The translations under genes were made by a program, and so were the position numbers. Source: Lacticaseibacillus daqingensis (GTDB lineage Bacteria > Bacillota > Bacilli > Lactobacillales > Lactobacillaceae). From it: a stretch of 64,000 nt of DNA. The stretch is from contig NZ_RHOH01000003.1 of the NCBI RefSeq assembly GCF_003946115.1, positions 186,001-250,000 of the forward strand. Direction: 5' to 3'. The notes beneath the pieces are model-generated. The model had not been told where the DNA came from and made no database searches. It saw only the letters and a program-made list of their open reading frames with translations. Shown piece by piece: positions 52,428 through 60,727 of this stretch (position 1 is its first letter; each line of letters opens with the position of its first letter).

Positions 52428-54383
52428 CTACTTTTCTACTGTCATCAAAATCCGTGCCTTGTACCGCGTGTCATTCTTCAGCGCGGCCGTAATTGTTGCC
52501 GTCCCCGCTGCCTTAAATTCAAGCTTACCATCCTTAACCGCCACGACACTCTCATCGGAGCTCTTCCAGGTCACTGCACTTGCATCCTGAGCTGGCTTGA
52601 TCGAAACATTAGGGGTAACAGAGGTGCCAACCTTATGCTTTGCAGCAGTAGTGATTTCGAAGTGGTTAATTGGCGTCTTCTCGATCAGCTTAAAGTTGCT
52701 GATCTCGATCTTGCCACCATCCTGCTTTTCACTTCCTGCGAAATTCATCACCATGTTGAGATAGTGAATGTTTTCTGCCGTGTGAATCGCATATGTGTAG
52801 TGGTGTTTCTTAGTATCCTGACGAAGAATATCTGTGACATTTGCGTAATTGCTCATATCCACTTTCTTGTCAGCATCAGATGGGAACAGGTCAAACGTAA
52901 ACGGCGCTGTGTTGTCAGAGTTAGTCTGGTTGTCAAATGAAAGTTCATAGTCAGCGTTTGGCTTAACCGGAATGTTGTTAATGATCGCATGGCCGGTTTC
53001 GTCTACGGTCCCGTTATCCTGAACGCCTACGTTCTGACCCTTCGCTTGAACCAGCACGCTACCATTGGACTGCGCTTCGACAGGAAGTCCACTCAGAATG
53101 TTCGCGTCAGAGAGAACTGCCTTTGCAACGCCGGCCTTTTTGCCGAAGATTTGCCATTCCTTGATGGAGTAGCCATAGAGCTTCAGTGCATCAGTCTGAT
53201 CAAGCCCATTAAGTTGCAGGCGAACGTAGGTCACGTCATCCCGATTGATGTTGACTGTATCACCCGTCTGATTTGCAGCAACCGTATCATAAGTGTTGCC
53301 GTCCTTTGAGACTTGAACGTCATAACTGGTTGCTTTGTTTGCACCCCAGATCAGCTTCATGTTTGTCAGATCGTATGGTTGATCCAACCGCATGGTAAGA
53401 GCTTCCTTCGTATCTGGCTTTGCATTGATCGCGGATTCCCAATCGGTGTCCACGCTGCCATCAACTGCCATTGCAGGCTGCATCACTTGTTGGTTGGCTT
53501 TCTCGTAAGACGAGGTCGCGGTGACATCCTGACCTAATGCAACGTTATTCGTCACGCCGGTCGGCTTCTTATCCAGCAGTTGAAGCGAGGAGTACATCAT
53601 GTAGTGATCAGACAAGTCGCTATTCACAACTTCGGTCTTCTTCACCTTCATGTTCTTAGTCACGATAATGTTGTCGACGGTACAAACCTTCATCCCAGGA
53701 TCTACTAACCGGAACGTGTTGTAGAACGCATCCTGACCATTAATAACTTGGTAATTGTTCTTAAACATCGCGAATTCATAAACGTTACTATCCGCGTTAA
53801 AGTCACCCAGTATTACCTTATAAGGAGTTTTGTCTGCGTTGATCCGTTCCATGATTTGGAACAGTTGACGCTTGCGCAGCTTAGTCGACTCAAAGCTTAA
53901 GTGTGTGTTGTAAATCGCAACGCGCTTATTGCCAACCTTCACAACGTTACGTTCCAAGGTCTTTGTCGCAAAGACACCTGAACTATCGATTGGCACGGCA
54001 CTACCTTGCTCAAATGGGCGATTAGAGATCGTCCCAATCCCGAATTCACCGTTAGCAAAGTCGCGGCCCCGTGAAAATTCGTGGTAAGGATAATCCTTCC
54101 CCTTAAAGATGGACATCATGTCAAAGTCGTTACGATCGTTGTTAACGTCAACCTCTTGCATCCCAACAACATCGATGTTGTACTTCTTAAATTGCGCCGC
54201 CATCTTGGCACCATTTGGGTTGTCCTTACTATCAATGTTATACGTTGCAATGTTGATTGTATCATCGCTAGTCTTTTTTGCCGTGCTCGTTTGTGAGCTT
54301 GGCGTATCCAGACCTTTACCCATGAAGACGAGGACGAAGAAGCCCACGACCACACCAGCAATAATCTTAATTGCTTTTTTCAA
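52428..54383 (-). CDS. Membrane-anchored endonuclease/exonuclease/phosphatase-fold protein with carbohydrate-binding-type domains
   Basis: A 651-residue protein with an N-terminal membrane anchor (residues about 4-21, no lipobox). Residues about 42-270 are a DNase I/sphingomyelinase-type (EEP) domain with intact catalytic pattern: Asn49, Glu77 (GMQEVD), His161 (NTHLSF), Asp194/Asn196 (GDFNAD), Asp237-Asn238 and Ser258-Asp259-His260. Residues about 280-415 are an F5/8 type C (CBM32-like) domain, about 420-575 a second beta-sandwich, and about 580-651 a BIG2-like Ig domain (VTWKSSDESVVAV). The start is TTG behind GGAGG. GC is clearly lower than neighbours. It probably cleaves a phosphodiester on an extracellular sugar-bearing ligand; the substrate is unknown. 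Confidence 0.85.
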   Translation of the reverse strand: MKKAIKIIAGVVVGFFVLVFMGKGLDTPSSQTSTAKKTSDDTINIATYNIDSKDNPNGAKMAAQFKKYNIDVVGMQEVDVNNDRNDFDMMSIFKGKDYPYHEFSRGRDFANGEFGIGTISNRPFEQGSAVPIDSSGVFATKTLERNVVKVGNKRVAIYNTHLSFESTKLRKRQLFQIMERINADKTPYKVILGDFNADSNVYEFAMFKNNYQVINGQDAFYNTFRLVDPGMKVCTVDNIIVTKNMKVKKTEVVNSDLSDHYMMYSSLQLLDKKPTGVTNNVALGQDVTATSSYEKANQQVMQPAMAVDGSVDTDWESAINAKPDTKEALTMRLDQPYDLTNMKLIWGANKATSYDVQVSKDGNTYDTVAANQTGDTVNINRDDVTYVRLQLNGLDQTDALKLYGYSIKEWQIFGKKAGVAKAVLSDANILSGLPVEAQSNGSVLVQAKGQNVGVQDNGTVDETGHAIINNIPVKPNADYELSFDNQTNSDNTAPFTFDLFPSDADKKVDMSNYANVTDILRQDTKKHHYTYAIHTAENIHYLNMVMNFAGSEKQDGGKIEISNFKLIEKTPINHFEITTAAKHKVGTSVTPNVSIKPAQDASAVTWKSSDESVVAVKDGKLEFKAAGTATITAALKNDTRYKARILMTVEK

Positions 54384-54417
54384 AATACTTCCTCCACTTT
54401 CAAAGGTTCCCTATCCT

Positions 54418-55233
54418 TTAAATCAGGCCACCAAACCAAGCAAGGATCGGTTGAAGGTTACCCAAGAACATCCCAAGTGCAATCAGCACAAAAATCAACT
54501 TGGTCGAGTTCATCTTCTTCTTGCCTAACAGCCAGTAGGAGAAAAGAACGATCACAAGTGGTAACAGCGCTGGCAGAATCGTATTCAGCTGATCCTGCAC
54601 GTTGAGTGTTACCTTCCCCATCTTGTACTTGAGGTCTAACGTGAATGCGACAACCGAAGGAATCAATGCACCGACCACTGTCAGCCCTAAGATCGAAGCT
54701 GCATTGGTCAAGGACTTCATCTGCCCAGCAAAATCGGTTGCCAAGCGGGTCCCCTGTTCATAACCAATGTTTGTGAACCAGTAACGCACCCACAGAAGCA
54801 GCAAGCCACCAATAATTGGCAAAAGCAATCCAATTGGCGAACCTGAGAGCGCCATGTATGAGGAAATCGAGAAGACGATCGTCCGGTAAATCGCCAAGAA
54901 AATGGTGTCCCCGACTCCAGCGAACGGTCCCATTAGCCCGGTCTTCAGACCAACGATGGCATTTTCATCCTGCATCCCAGTCTTCTCTTCGATCCCGATA
55001 TCCGCCCCAATGATCAGGTGAGACATCGGCTGACTCGTGTTGAAATAGCCCAGGTGCGTCCGCAGTGCTTTCTTCATGTCCTCGGAGCCATTCTTGTACA
55101 GCTTCTTCAGAACAGGCATCATGACCCAAGAGTAGCCCAGCCCCTGCATTCGTTCGTAGTTCCAGCCCCATTGAAGGCCGAAGATGTTGCGCAGGTATAC
55201 CTTGTTAATATCTTTTTTATCCAGCTTAGTCAT
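54418..55233 (-). CDS. PTS EIID, mannose/fructose/sorbose family
   Basis: A 271-residue membrane subunit. LDKKDINKVYLRNIFGLQWGWNYERMQGLGY at the start, FNTSQPMSHLIIGADIGIEE and MGPFAGVGDTIF are the EIID signatures. The C-terminal spans include KKKMNSTKLIFVLIALGMFLG. The start is ATG 55233 behind GAGGTGG, inside the end of the EIIC gene (8-base overlap), so the two are translationally coupled. It follows EIIC in the order usual for the family. Confidence 0.95.
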   Translation of the reverse strand: MTKLDKKDINKVYLRNIFGLQWGWNYERMQGLGYSWVMMPVLKKLYKNGSEDMKKALRTHLGYFNTSQPMSHLIIGADIGIEEKTGMQDENAIVGLKTGLMGPFAGVGDTIFLAIYRTIVFSISSYMALSGSPIGLLLPIIGGLLLLWVRYWFTNIGYEQGTRLATDFAGQMKSLTNAASILGLTVVGALIPSVVAFTLDLKYKMGKVTLNVQDQLNTILPALLPLVIVLFSYWLLGKKKMNSTKLIFVLIALGMFLGNLQPILAWFGGLI

Positions 55234-56041
55234 CGATTTCCACCTCGTCATCATCGTCTTGATCAGAAGTATCAGTCGTCGTGCCAGCCGCTGCCGGTGC
55301 CGCTGCCTGCTTCGTGCCAAACATCATGTAGATGCCGGCCATCGCAAGCCCGATCAGCGCAACCCCAAGAATGGAGAAGGTCTTGCTGAAGTACGCCATG
55401 AAGACAAACCCGACAATAAAGAACGGCCAGTAGTTCTTGAGCGGCAGATACCGCATCAAGATGGCGATCCCCATCGCTGGCAGGATCATCCCGGCCGTCT
55501 TGAGGCCAAGCATGAACCACTGCGGGATGAAGCTGTTGATCGCATTGACCACGGACTGACCAAAGACCAGTCCGACTACCACTGGAATGACACGCGACAG
55601 GATCCACGGAATCGTGCCCCACACGTTCTGGCGTTCAACCCCGTTGGCATCACCTTGCTCGGCAAAGCGATCAGCGCGGTGCTGGAAGAACGTGTTCGTC
55701 ATTCGGGCCAAAATATCCAGCTGGGTGAGCAGCAGGCCAATCGGCACGGCCAACCCGATCCCGTATTCAGCGCCCTTACCGGCAATGATGGCATAAGCCG
55801 TCCCCATGATGGAGCCGGTCAAAAAGTCTGGCACGGTGGCGCCACCATAAGTCGCAACCCCTAACGTCATCAATTGCAATGTTGCGCCAACGATAAGTCC
55901 GGTCTTAAGGTCACCCATAATCAAGCCGGTGATTGCGCCACCAAACAATGGTGAATAAGGTCCGATTTGAATTGAAATCTGGTCTAGCACCGCAATGGAA
56001 ACATAAATGCTAAGTACAACAATAATTAAAACTGAGACCAT
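55226..56041 (-). CDS. PTS EIIC, mannose/fructose/sorbose family
   Basis: A 271-residue membrane permease subunit, first gene of the operon. The N-terminal span and GPYSPLFGGAITGLIMGDLKTGLIVGATLQL and GTAYAIIAGKGAEYGIGLAVPIGLL are family hallmarks. It ends in an unusually acidic tail (DTSDQDDDDEVEIDD). The ATG has AAGGAGG upstream; the longer frame to 56107 lacks a site. Substrate cannot be read from sequence; operon context points to an amino sugar. Confidence 0.95.
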   Translation of the reverse strand: MVSVLIIVVLSIYVSIAVLDQISIQIGPYSPLFGGAITGLIMGDLKTGLIVGATLQLMTLGVATYGGATVPDFLTGSIMGTAYAIIAGKGAEYGIGLAVPIGLLLTQLDILARMTNTFFQHRADRFAEQGDANGVERQNVWGTIPWILSRVIPVVVGLVFGQSVVNAINSFIPQWFMLGLKTAGMILPAMGIAILMRYLPLKNYWPFFIVGFVFMAYFSKTFSILGVALIGLAMAGIYMMFGTKQAAAPAAAGTTTDTSDQDDDDEVEIDD

Positions 56042-56498
56042 GTTTACATCCTCCTTGAACAATTTGAAGTACAAGGCAAGTGTAGGCGGAAGCGTTTTAC
56101 TATGCAATGATTTTTCCTTTTAAAAAACAAATAACTTAATTAAGGAAATTACGTTTCCTTCTTTTGAAATGGCCATTTATCAGTTCCAACGCGTTAATGA
56201 CAGAGTCACAACCCTAACATATGCTTAACTACATGCACATTTCGAGTTTGATACCGCCCCAACATATCTTTTCACTCACGTGTCTTGCCGTCCGTGTCTT
56301 GACCAAATAGGAACTACTGGGCGTCTCGATATGAAACGGTAATTCCTTAACAAATGTAACATGTTACATATTTAGAAATTTCATTTCTTATGGTTCTAAC
56401 TATTTTTAGCGACAGCGCTTTATAAAGACAGACTCTTCAGATCAACCCTGACACCACGTAATCTAACCCCAGTAACTGTGCATATGCTAAAAAATCCC
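56042..56498. promoter_or_regulatory. AT-rich control region of the PTS-murQ operon
   Basis: This stretch of about 450 bases holds no gene and is far less GC-rich than the window. CGGAAGCGTTTTAC (56087-56100) is a candidate cre 46 bases upstream of the EIIC start. TGTAACATGTTACA (56356-56369) is a perfect 14-base palindrome and candidate operator. I see no sigma-54 type -24/-12 element, which some mannose-family operons use. Confidence 0.45.
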
Positions 56499-56526
56499 TT
56501 GACACCTCAATTTCTCATGGTAAACT
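56499..56526 (+). promoter_or_regulatory. Promoter of the T-box-brnQ transcript
   Basis: TTGACA (56499-56504) and TAAACT (56521-56526) are 16 bases apart, with TGG before the -10 (extended). Confidence 0.65.
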
Positions 56527-56539
56527 CATTATCAACAAA

Positions 56540-56803
56540 CCAAAATGCAACGAGAAAGACCAGTAGTCGTCCCAACGTTTTCAGCGAGCTTCGGTAGGTG
56601 TGAGGAAGCAGGCGTGGCGCGATGAATATCCCTTTCGAGCAGGGCACCGAATTAAGTAACGTGCCATGGGGACACCCATTATCGTGTACGCGTATCGCCT
56701 GCGGGCCGTACGTATTGAGGCCGGCGCGGTGACGCGCTGGCGATGACAAGGTGGTAACGTGCACAGGCACCCTTGGATCCAGATGGATCTAAGGGTGTTT
56801 TTT
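56540..56803 (+). promoter_or_regulatory. T-box riboswitch, predicted isoleucine-specific, controlling brnQ
   Basis: Stem I starts with ACGAGAAAGACCAGTAGT, containing the AGTA loop-E element, followed by distal AGCGAGC...GGTAGGTGTGAGG sequences. The specifier loop GATGAATATC places the codon ATC (Ile) at 56628-56630. The antiterminator bulge GGTGGTAACG (from 56750) exposes TGGT, matching a tRNA ending in ACCA with discriminator A, as in tRNA-Ile. The terminator stem is 56768-56797 with a T run to 56803. Uncharged tRNA-Ile should let transcription continue into brnQ. Confidence 0.85.
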
Positions 56804-56830
56804 GTTGCAAATAAAGGAGATGGTGACCAA

Positions 56831-56911
56831 ATGGAAAGTGACATTGCCCCGATTATGAACCGCCACTCAACGCCAATTTTCTGGAGGAAACCTAATGGAC
56901 AAACTTGTTGA
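56831..56911 (+). CDS. Small upstream open reading frame overlapping brnQ
   Basis: A 26-codon frame starting ATG 56831, with a strong AAAGGAG ribosome site about 10 bases upstream, better than many in the window. It runs through the brnQ ribosome site and stops 17 bases inside brnQ in another frame. The peptide (beginning MESDIAPIM) resembles nothing I know. It may be a translational coupler or leader, or chance. Confidence 0.35.
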   Translation: MESDIAPIMNRHSTPIFWRKPNGQTC

Positions 56912-58280
56912 TAAAAAACTGAGCACCAAAGATTACGTCGTGGTTGCATCGATGCTGTTCGGCCTGTTCTTCGGGGCCGGTAACCTGATTTTCCCGTTGC
57001 ACCTCGGCCAGCTGGCCGGAGGCAACTGGGTGCCAGCGGCCTTGGGCTTTCTGGTGACCGCGGTCGTCTTGCCCCTGTTGTCCGTGCTGGCCGTGTCGGC
57101 GATGCACGCGGAAGGGGTTTATGACATCGGCCGACCGCTGGGCAAATGGTTCGCAGTCCTGTTTATGGTCCTGATCCACTTGACCATCGGCCCGCTGTTC
57201 GGGACGCCGCGGACGGCCACGGTCTCCTTCACTACCGGGATCGCCCCGATGTTGCCGCAAAACTTGCAGACGGTCGGCCTGCTGATCTTCTCTGCTTTGT
57301 TCTTCGGCGCCGCATTCCTGCTGTCTTACAAGGAACAAAATATCGCCAGCGCCGTTGGTAAGGCACTGAATCCCCTGTTCTTGGTGCTGCTGTTCTTCGT
57401 CTTCTTCTTTGGATTCACCCATTCGATGGGCGCCGCCGGCAGTCAGGCCGCAACGACGGGCTACCACACGGTTGGGGCCGGCTTCTTCAACGGTTTTCTG
57501 CAGGGGTATAACACGATGGATGCCTTGGCCGGGCTGGCCTTTGGGGTCACGGTCGTCACAGCGGTGCGGGGGCTGGGCCTGCACCGGCAAAGCGCCGTTT
57601 CCGCCGTCACAGCCAAGGCCGGTGTACTGGCGACCAGCATGATCGGGTTGGTTTACCTGTTCTTGATCGTGTTGGGCGCCAAGTCGCTGGCGAACTTTAA
57701 GGTTTCCGCAGAAGGCGGCACCGCGTTCAACCAGATCGTGACCTACTACTTCGGCACCGCAGGCCACGCACTGCTGGCCACGCTGTTGACCGTCACCTGC
57801 CTGACGACCGCCGTGGGGTTGGTTGCCGCGTTTGCTCAGGATTTTCATAAGCACTTCCCGATGCTGAGCTATGTCCAGTGGCTGGTGCTGATGAGCTTCG
57901 CCAGCTTCTTGACCGCCAACTTTGGCCTGGCAACCATCATTGCCTGGTCCACGCCGATGCTGATGTTCCTCTACCCGTTCGCGATGGTGCTGATCCTGCT
58001 GTCCGTCACCGGGAACCTGTTCCATCACGATCCGGTTGTTTACGGCTTCGTTGTCGGCTTCACCACACTGCCTGCTTTGTTCGACATGGTGGCCTCCTTC
58101 CCGGCCGTGGTGAGTCAAAGTGGCTTTGGGCTGGCGCTGACCCACTTCCGTGACGCCTACTTGCCGTTTGCCAGCCTCGGCATGGGCTGGGTCGTGCCCG
58201 CCGTGGTCGGCCTGGCGTTGGGCCTGGGCGTCCACGTCTACCGGCAACGGGCCGCAAGTAGCGCCGTTGAATCGAACTAA
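56895..58280 (+). CDS. brnQ: Branched-chain amino-acid transporter BrnQ
   Basis: A 461-residue LIVCS-family symporter with about 12 spans. The first motif SMLFGLFFGAGNLIFPLHLGQLAG is diagnostic, and TPRTATVSF and LHRQSAV-type cytoplasmic loops follow. It imports leucine, isoleucine and valine. ATG 56895 follows TGGAGGAAA. The predicted Ile-specific T-box upstream ties its expression to isoleucine supply. The nearby ilvE at the window end acts on the same amino acids. Confidence 0.95.
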   Translation: MDKLVDKKLSTKDYVVVASMLFGLFFGAGNLIFPLHLGQLAGGNWVPAALGFLVTAVVLPLLSVLAVSAMHAEGVYDIGRPLGKWFAVLFMVLIHLTIGPLFGTPRTATVSFTTGIAPMLPQNLQTVGLLIFSALFFGAAFLLSYKEQNIASAVGKALNPLFLVLLFFVFFFGFTHSMGAAGSQAATTGYHTVGAGFFNGFLQGYNTMDALAGLAFGVTVVTAVRGLGLHRQSAVSAVTAKAGVLATSMIGLVYLFLIVLGAKSLANFKVSAEGGTAFNQIVTYYFGTAGHALLATLLTVTCLTTAVGLVAAFAQDFHKHFPMLSYVQWLVLMSFASFLTANFGLATIIAWSTPMLMFLYPFAMVLILLSVTGNLFHHDPVVYGFVVGFTTLPALFDMVASFPAVVSQSGFGLALTHFRDAYLPFASLGMGWVVPAVVGLALGLGVHVYRQRAASSAVESN

Positions 58281-58289
58281 CTGTTGAAA

Positions 58290-58543
58290 GGCTGGGACAA
58301 AATGCGATTTTAGCCCAGTGTATAAGCAAGCAGCCCCGCAAAACCTGCACTTAGGTTTTGTGGGGCTGCTTGCTTATACGGCCTGCTCTTCGTTGGAACG
58401 CAGTGAGTTACGCGCAGACATACGTTAGGACGCCTTGCTGCGGCGTTCGGCATAGCCGGACGAAAGCAAGGGCGGCGCATTTTGGGTCGTTCTATTCTGA
58501 AATAGTCGTAATTCATTCTTGGGCCGTTAATGACGTCCCAGCC
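58290..58543. repeat. Possible intergenic repeat element with terminal inverted repeats
   Basis: The 254-base stretch between brnQ and the esterase gene is bounded by GGCTGGGAC (58290-58298) and GTCCCAGCC (58535-58543). It contains an inner 27-base inverted repeat (58319-58345 against 58352-58378) with only one G-T wobble. The remainder holds small dyads and no gene. The build recalls MITE or BOX/RUP-like elements; only one copy is in the window, so repetition is not shown. The inner hairpin may also end the brnQ transcript. Confidence 0.5.
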
Positions 58544-58623
58544 TCATTTTCGTGCGAGGCGCATTAGTTGTCTTTCCCGCCTCAGACGCTTATGGTGAAG
58601 ACAACGCTAGTGGAGGTGACGCC

Positions 58624-59406
58624 ATGTCTCAACTGATTGCAACTGATGTGTTCTATGACGAGCCGCACGGTTTGGCGGTTGACCTGTACCAACCCAACGA
58701 ACCGGCCAAGGGCGGCGTGATCCTGATCCACGGGGGTGGCTGGTTCCAAGGGGACAAGCGCAAGGACGCGGACTGGGCCGAGCGGCTCGCAGCCGCGGGC
58801 TTCTTTGTGTTGGCGCCTAACTATCGCTTGGCCAAAACCGCCCCCTACCCGGCCCCGCTGGATGATATGGCAACCCTTTTGACCTGGTGCCGTGCGCATG
58901 ATCTGCCGTTTCCCAGCGCGCACCTCGCTGCGGTGGGCGCTAGCGCCGGCGGTAACATGGCCGTTGAGCTCGGTATTCGCTATGGGCTGCCCGTGGTGTC
59001 GCTATCCGGCATCCTCGACATCGCGCCGTGGCTTGAGGCGCACCCCGACGTCGTACTGGTGCCGCGCGATCCCGAAGGCAGCGCGCACCGGGCCAGCGCC
59101 ACCCTCAACCAGGCGGGTACGGACCCCGGGTTTTATAAGTGGTTCATCACCAACTACCTGCCAGACCCAACACTGTACGCCTCGGCCACCCCGGCGCCAC
59201 GCGTCAACGCCACCACCGGCCCGATGTTTCTGGCCAACTCGCTGGCCGAATTCGTGCCGATGAGTGGCGTCTTGCAAATGGCCACGGCGCTCACCGCGGC
59301 CAGCGTGCCGTTCACCCTCCAAGCCATGCCAGGTAGCGCGCACGGCAAGGGCTACCTTGACGCGGTGTTTGCCGACACGGTGCAGTTTTTGACCGAAACC
59401 ATCTGA
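58624..59406 (+). CDS. Alpha/beta hydrolase, carboxylesterase (BD-FAE/HSL-like)
   Basis: A 260-residue serine esterase. HGGGW is the oxyanion motif (near residue 38), GASAGG the nucleophile elbow (Ser near 110), and GSAHGKGY near the C-terminus supplies the catalytic His. There is no signal peptide. Typical substrates are short-chain esters. ATG 58624 follows GTGGAGGTGA; the frame starts at 58552 inside the repeat-like element without a site. Confidence 0.9.
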   Translation: MSQLIATDVFYDEPHGLAVDLYQPNEPAKGGVILIHGGGWFQGDKRKDADWAERLAAAGFFVLAPNYRLAKTAPYPAPLDDMATLLTWCRAHDLPFPSAHLAAVGASAGGNMAVELGIRYGLPVVSLSGILDIAPWLEAHPDVVLVPRDPEGSAHRASATLNQAGTDPGFYKWFITNYLPDPTLYASATPAPRVNATTGPMFLANSLAEFVPMSGVLQMATALTAASVPFTLQAMPGSAHGKGYLDAVFADTVQFLTETI

Positions 59407-59496
59407 TGAACGCAACCATGCCAAGATTAATGAACGGCTCAAGATTGATCACACCGATCCCAGCATAGTACGACGCAAGACGCAACGCCCTTGCCA

Positions 59497-59553
59497 TATA
59501 AGACGGTCCCCATATCAAACCTAAGTACGGGTTTGTCATGGGGACCGTCTTAT
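59497..59553. terminator. Bidirectional long-stem terminator between the esterase and glycosyltransferase genes
   Basis: Two 25-base arms (59497-59521 and 59529-59553) pair with two mismatches around a 7-base loop, between convergent genes. CCCAGC and GCTGGG flank it further out. There is no clear T run, so repeat origin is also possible. Confidence 0.6.
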
Positions 59554-59592
59554 ACGCTGGGCGCAAGCGCGTTTTGCCTCAGCCGCTTCACA

Positions 59593-60603
59593 TTAATTGA
59601 ACTGATAGACGTGCTGCAGCGCCTGGTACACGCCCACTGAGGTGGCGCGGCCAACGCGGCCCGGCAAGTTGACACCCCAGCCGACCACGCCATGGCGCAG
59701 TTGCGTGTGCAACTCGGGGGCCGTGGCCTGCATGTAGTGCCACAGCGCCTGTTTTTGCGCCAAGGCAGCCGGGGTCTTGGCCCGCAATAGCAGGATCGAG
59801 GAGATGCCGGTGATGATGCTCAGGTAGCTGCGCATGTAACGCGCCAACGCCGGGTCGGTGAAGTCGGTTTGCTGATAAAAATCGATCATCGCCCGGTTGA
59901 CGCGCAGCTGCTGATCGATGCGGCCGATCAGCACGTCCTCGTTGACCGACTGATCCGCACGGCCGATGTAGTAATGGTAGAGGTCCAAGTCGAGGTAACG
60001 CATCCGCTTGACGTGCGGCAGCGGGTAAAAAACGTACAGGTTGTCTTCGTAGAAGGTGTGGGCGGGCAGCCGCAGGTGCGCGGCCTTGAGCATCGCGGTG
60101 CGGTAGATGACCGCGTGCATCAAGAAGTATTTCCCCGCCGGCAGGTGCACGCTGGTCCAGGTGAAGGCGCGATCCGTGGGCAGCAGGTGGCGAAACTGCA
60201 TGGTTTTCTTGTGCGTCGCATTGACCTTGTCGTAGATGAAATTGCAGATCAGCATGTCCAGCCCCGCGGTGTACGCCGAGTCAGTCAGCTTGGCCATCAG
60301 GGCGTGCAGCGCATCCGGTGCCAGCCAGTCATCCGAATCCACGACCTTGAAAAACCGGCCGGTGGCGGCGGCCAACCCGGCGTTGATCGCCTGACCATGG
60401 CCGCCGTTGACCTGGTGCACGGCCTGCACTTGGTCCGGATAGGCTGCGGCGTACTGGTCCGCGATCGCGCCGGTCCCATCGCTTGAGCCGTCGTCCACGA
60501 TGACGACTTCAACCGCAGGACCGCTCACCAGCAGGGCATCGATGCACCGGTTCATATACGCCGCAGAGTTGTAACACGGCACGCACACACTCAGAAGTTT
60601 CAC
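59593..60603 (-). CDS. Family 2 glycosyltransferase
   Basis: A 336-residue cytosolic or membrane-associated GT-A enzyme. LLSVCVPCYNSAAYM and VVIVDDGSSDGTG bind the nucleotide sugar, and VVDSDDW is the metal-binding DxD motif. No transmembrane segments are obvious. The start is set at GTG 60603 because AGTGAG lies 7 bases upstream and the family begins MKLLSVCVPCYN; GTG 60615 is an alternative. It is divergent from glf, so both may serve galactofuranose-containing surface polysaccharide; the acceptor is unknown. Confidence 0.88.
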   Translation of the reverse strand: MKLLSVCVPCYNSAAYMNRCIDALLVSGPAVEVVIVDDGSSDGTGAIADQYAAAYPDQVQAVHQVNGGHGQAINAGLAAATGRFFKVVDSDDWLAPDALHALMAKLTDSAYTAGLDMLICNFIYDKVNATHKKTMQFRHLLPTDRAFTWTSVHLPAGKYFLMHAVIYRTAMLKAAHLRLPAHTFYEDNLYVFYPLPHVKRMRYLDLDLYHYYIGRADQSVNEDVLIGRIDQQLRVNRAMIDFYQQTDFTDPALARYMRSYLSIITGISSILLLRAKTPAALAQKQALWHYMQATAPELHTQLRHGVVGWGVNLPGRVGRATSVGVYQALQHVYQFN

Positions 60604-60727
60604 GTTTTTGCTCACTTTCTTACTGCCACAACTTGTCTAGGGGTTCTTCTAATAATATTAGAACTTTTGAATATAAACAAGCGATTAACGTGTAAAATGA
60701 CTCGTAAAGACCGCAAAGGAGTCCCCC

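Noticed and set aside
56892-58247. A 451-codon minus-strand frame across brnQ
   Set aside because: Composition is Gln/His/Gly-rich with no fold; brnQ on the plus strand is certain.
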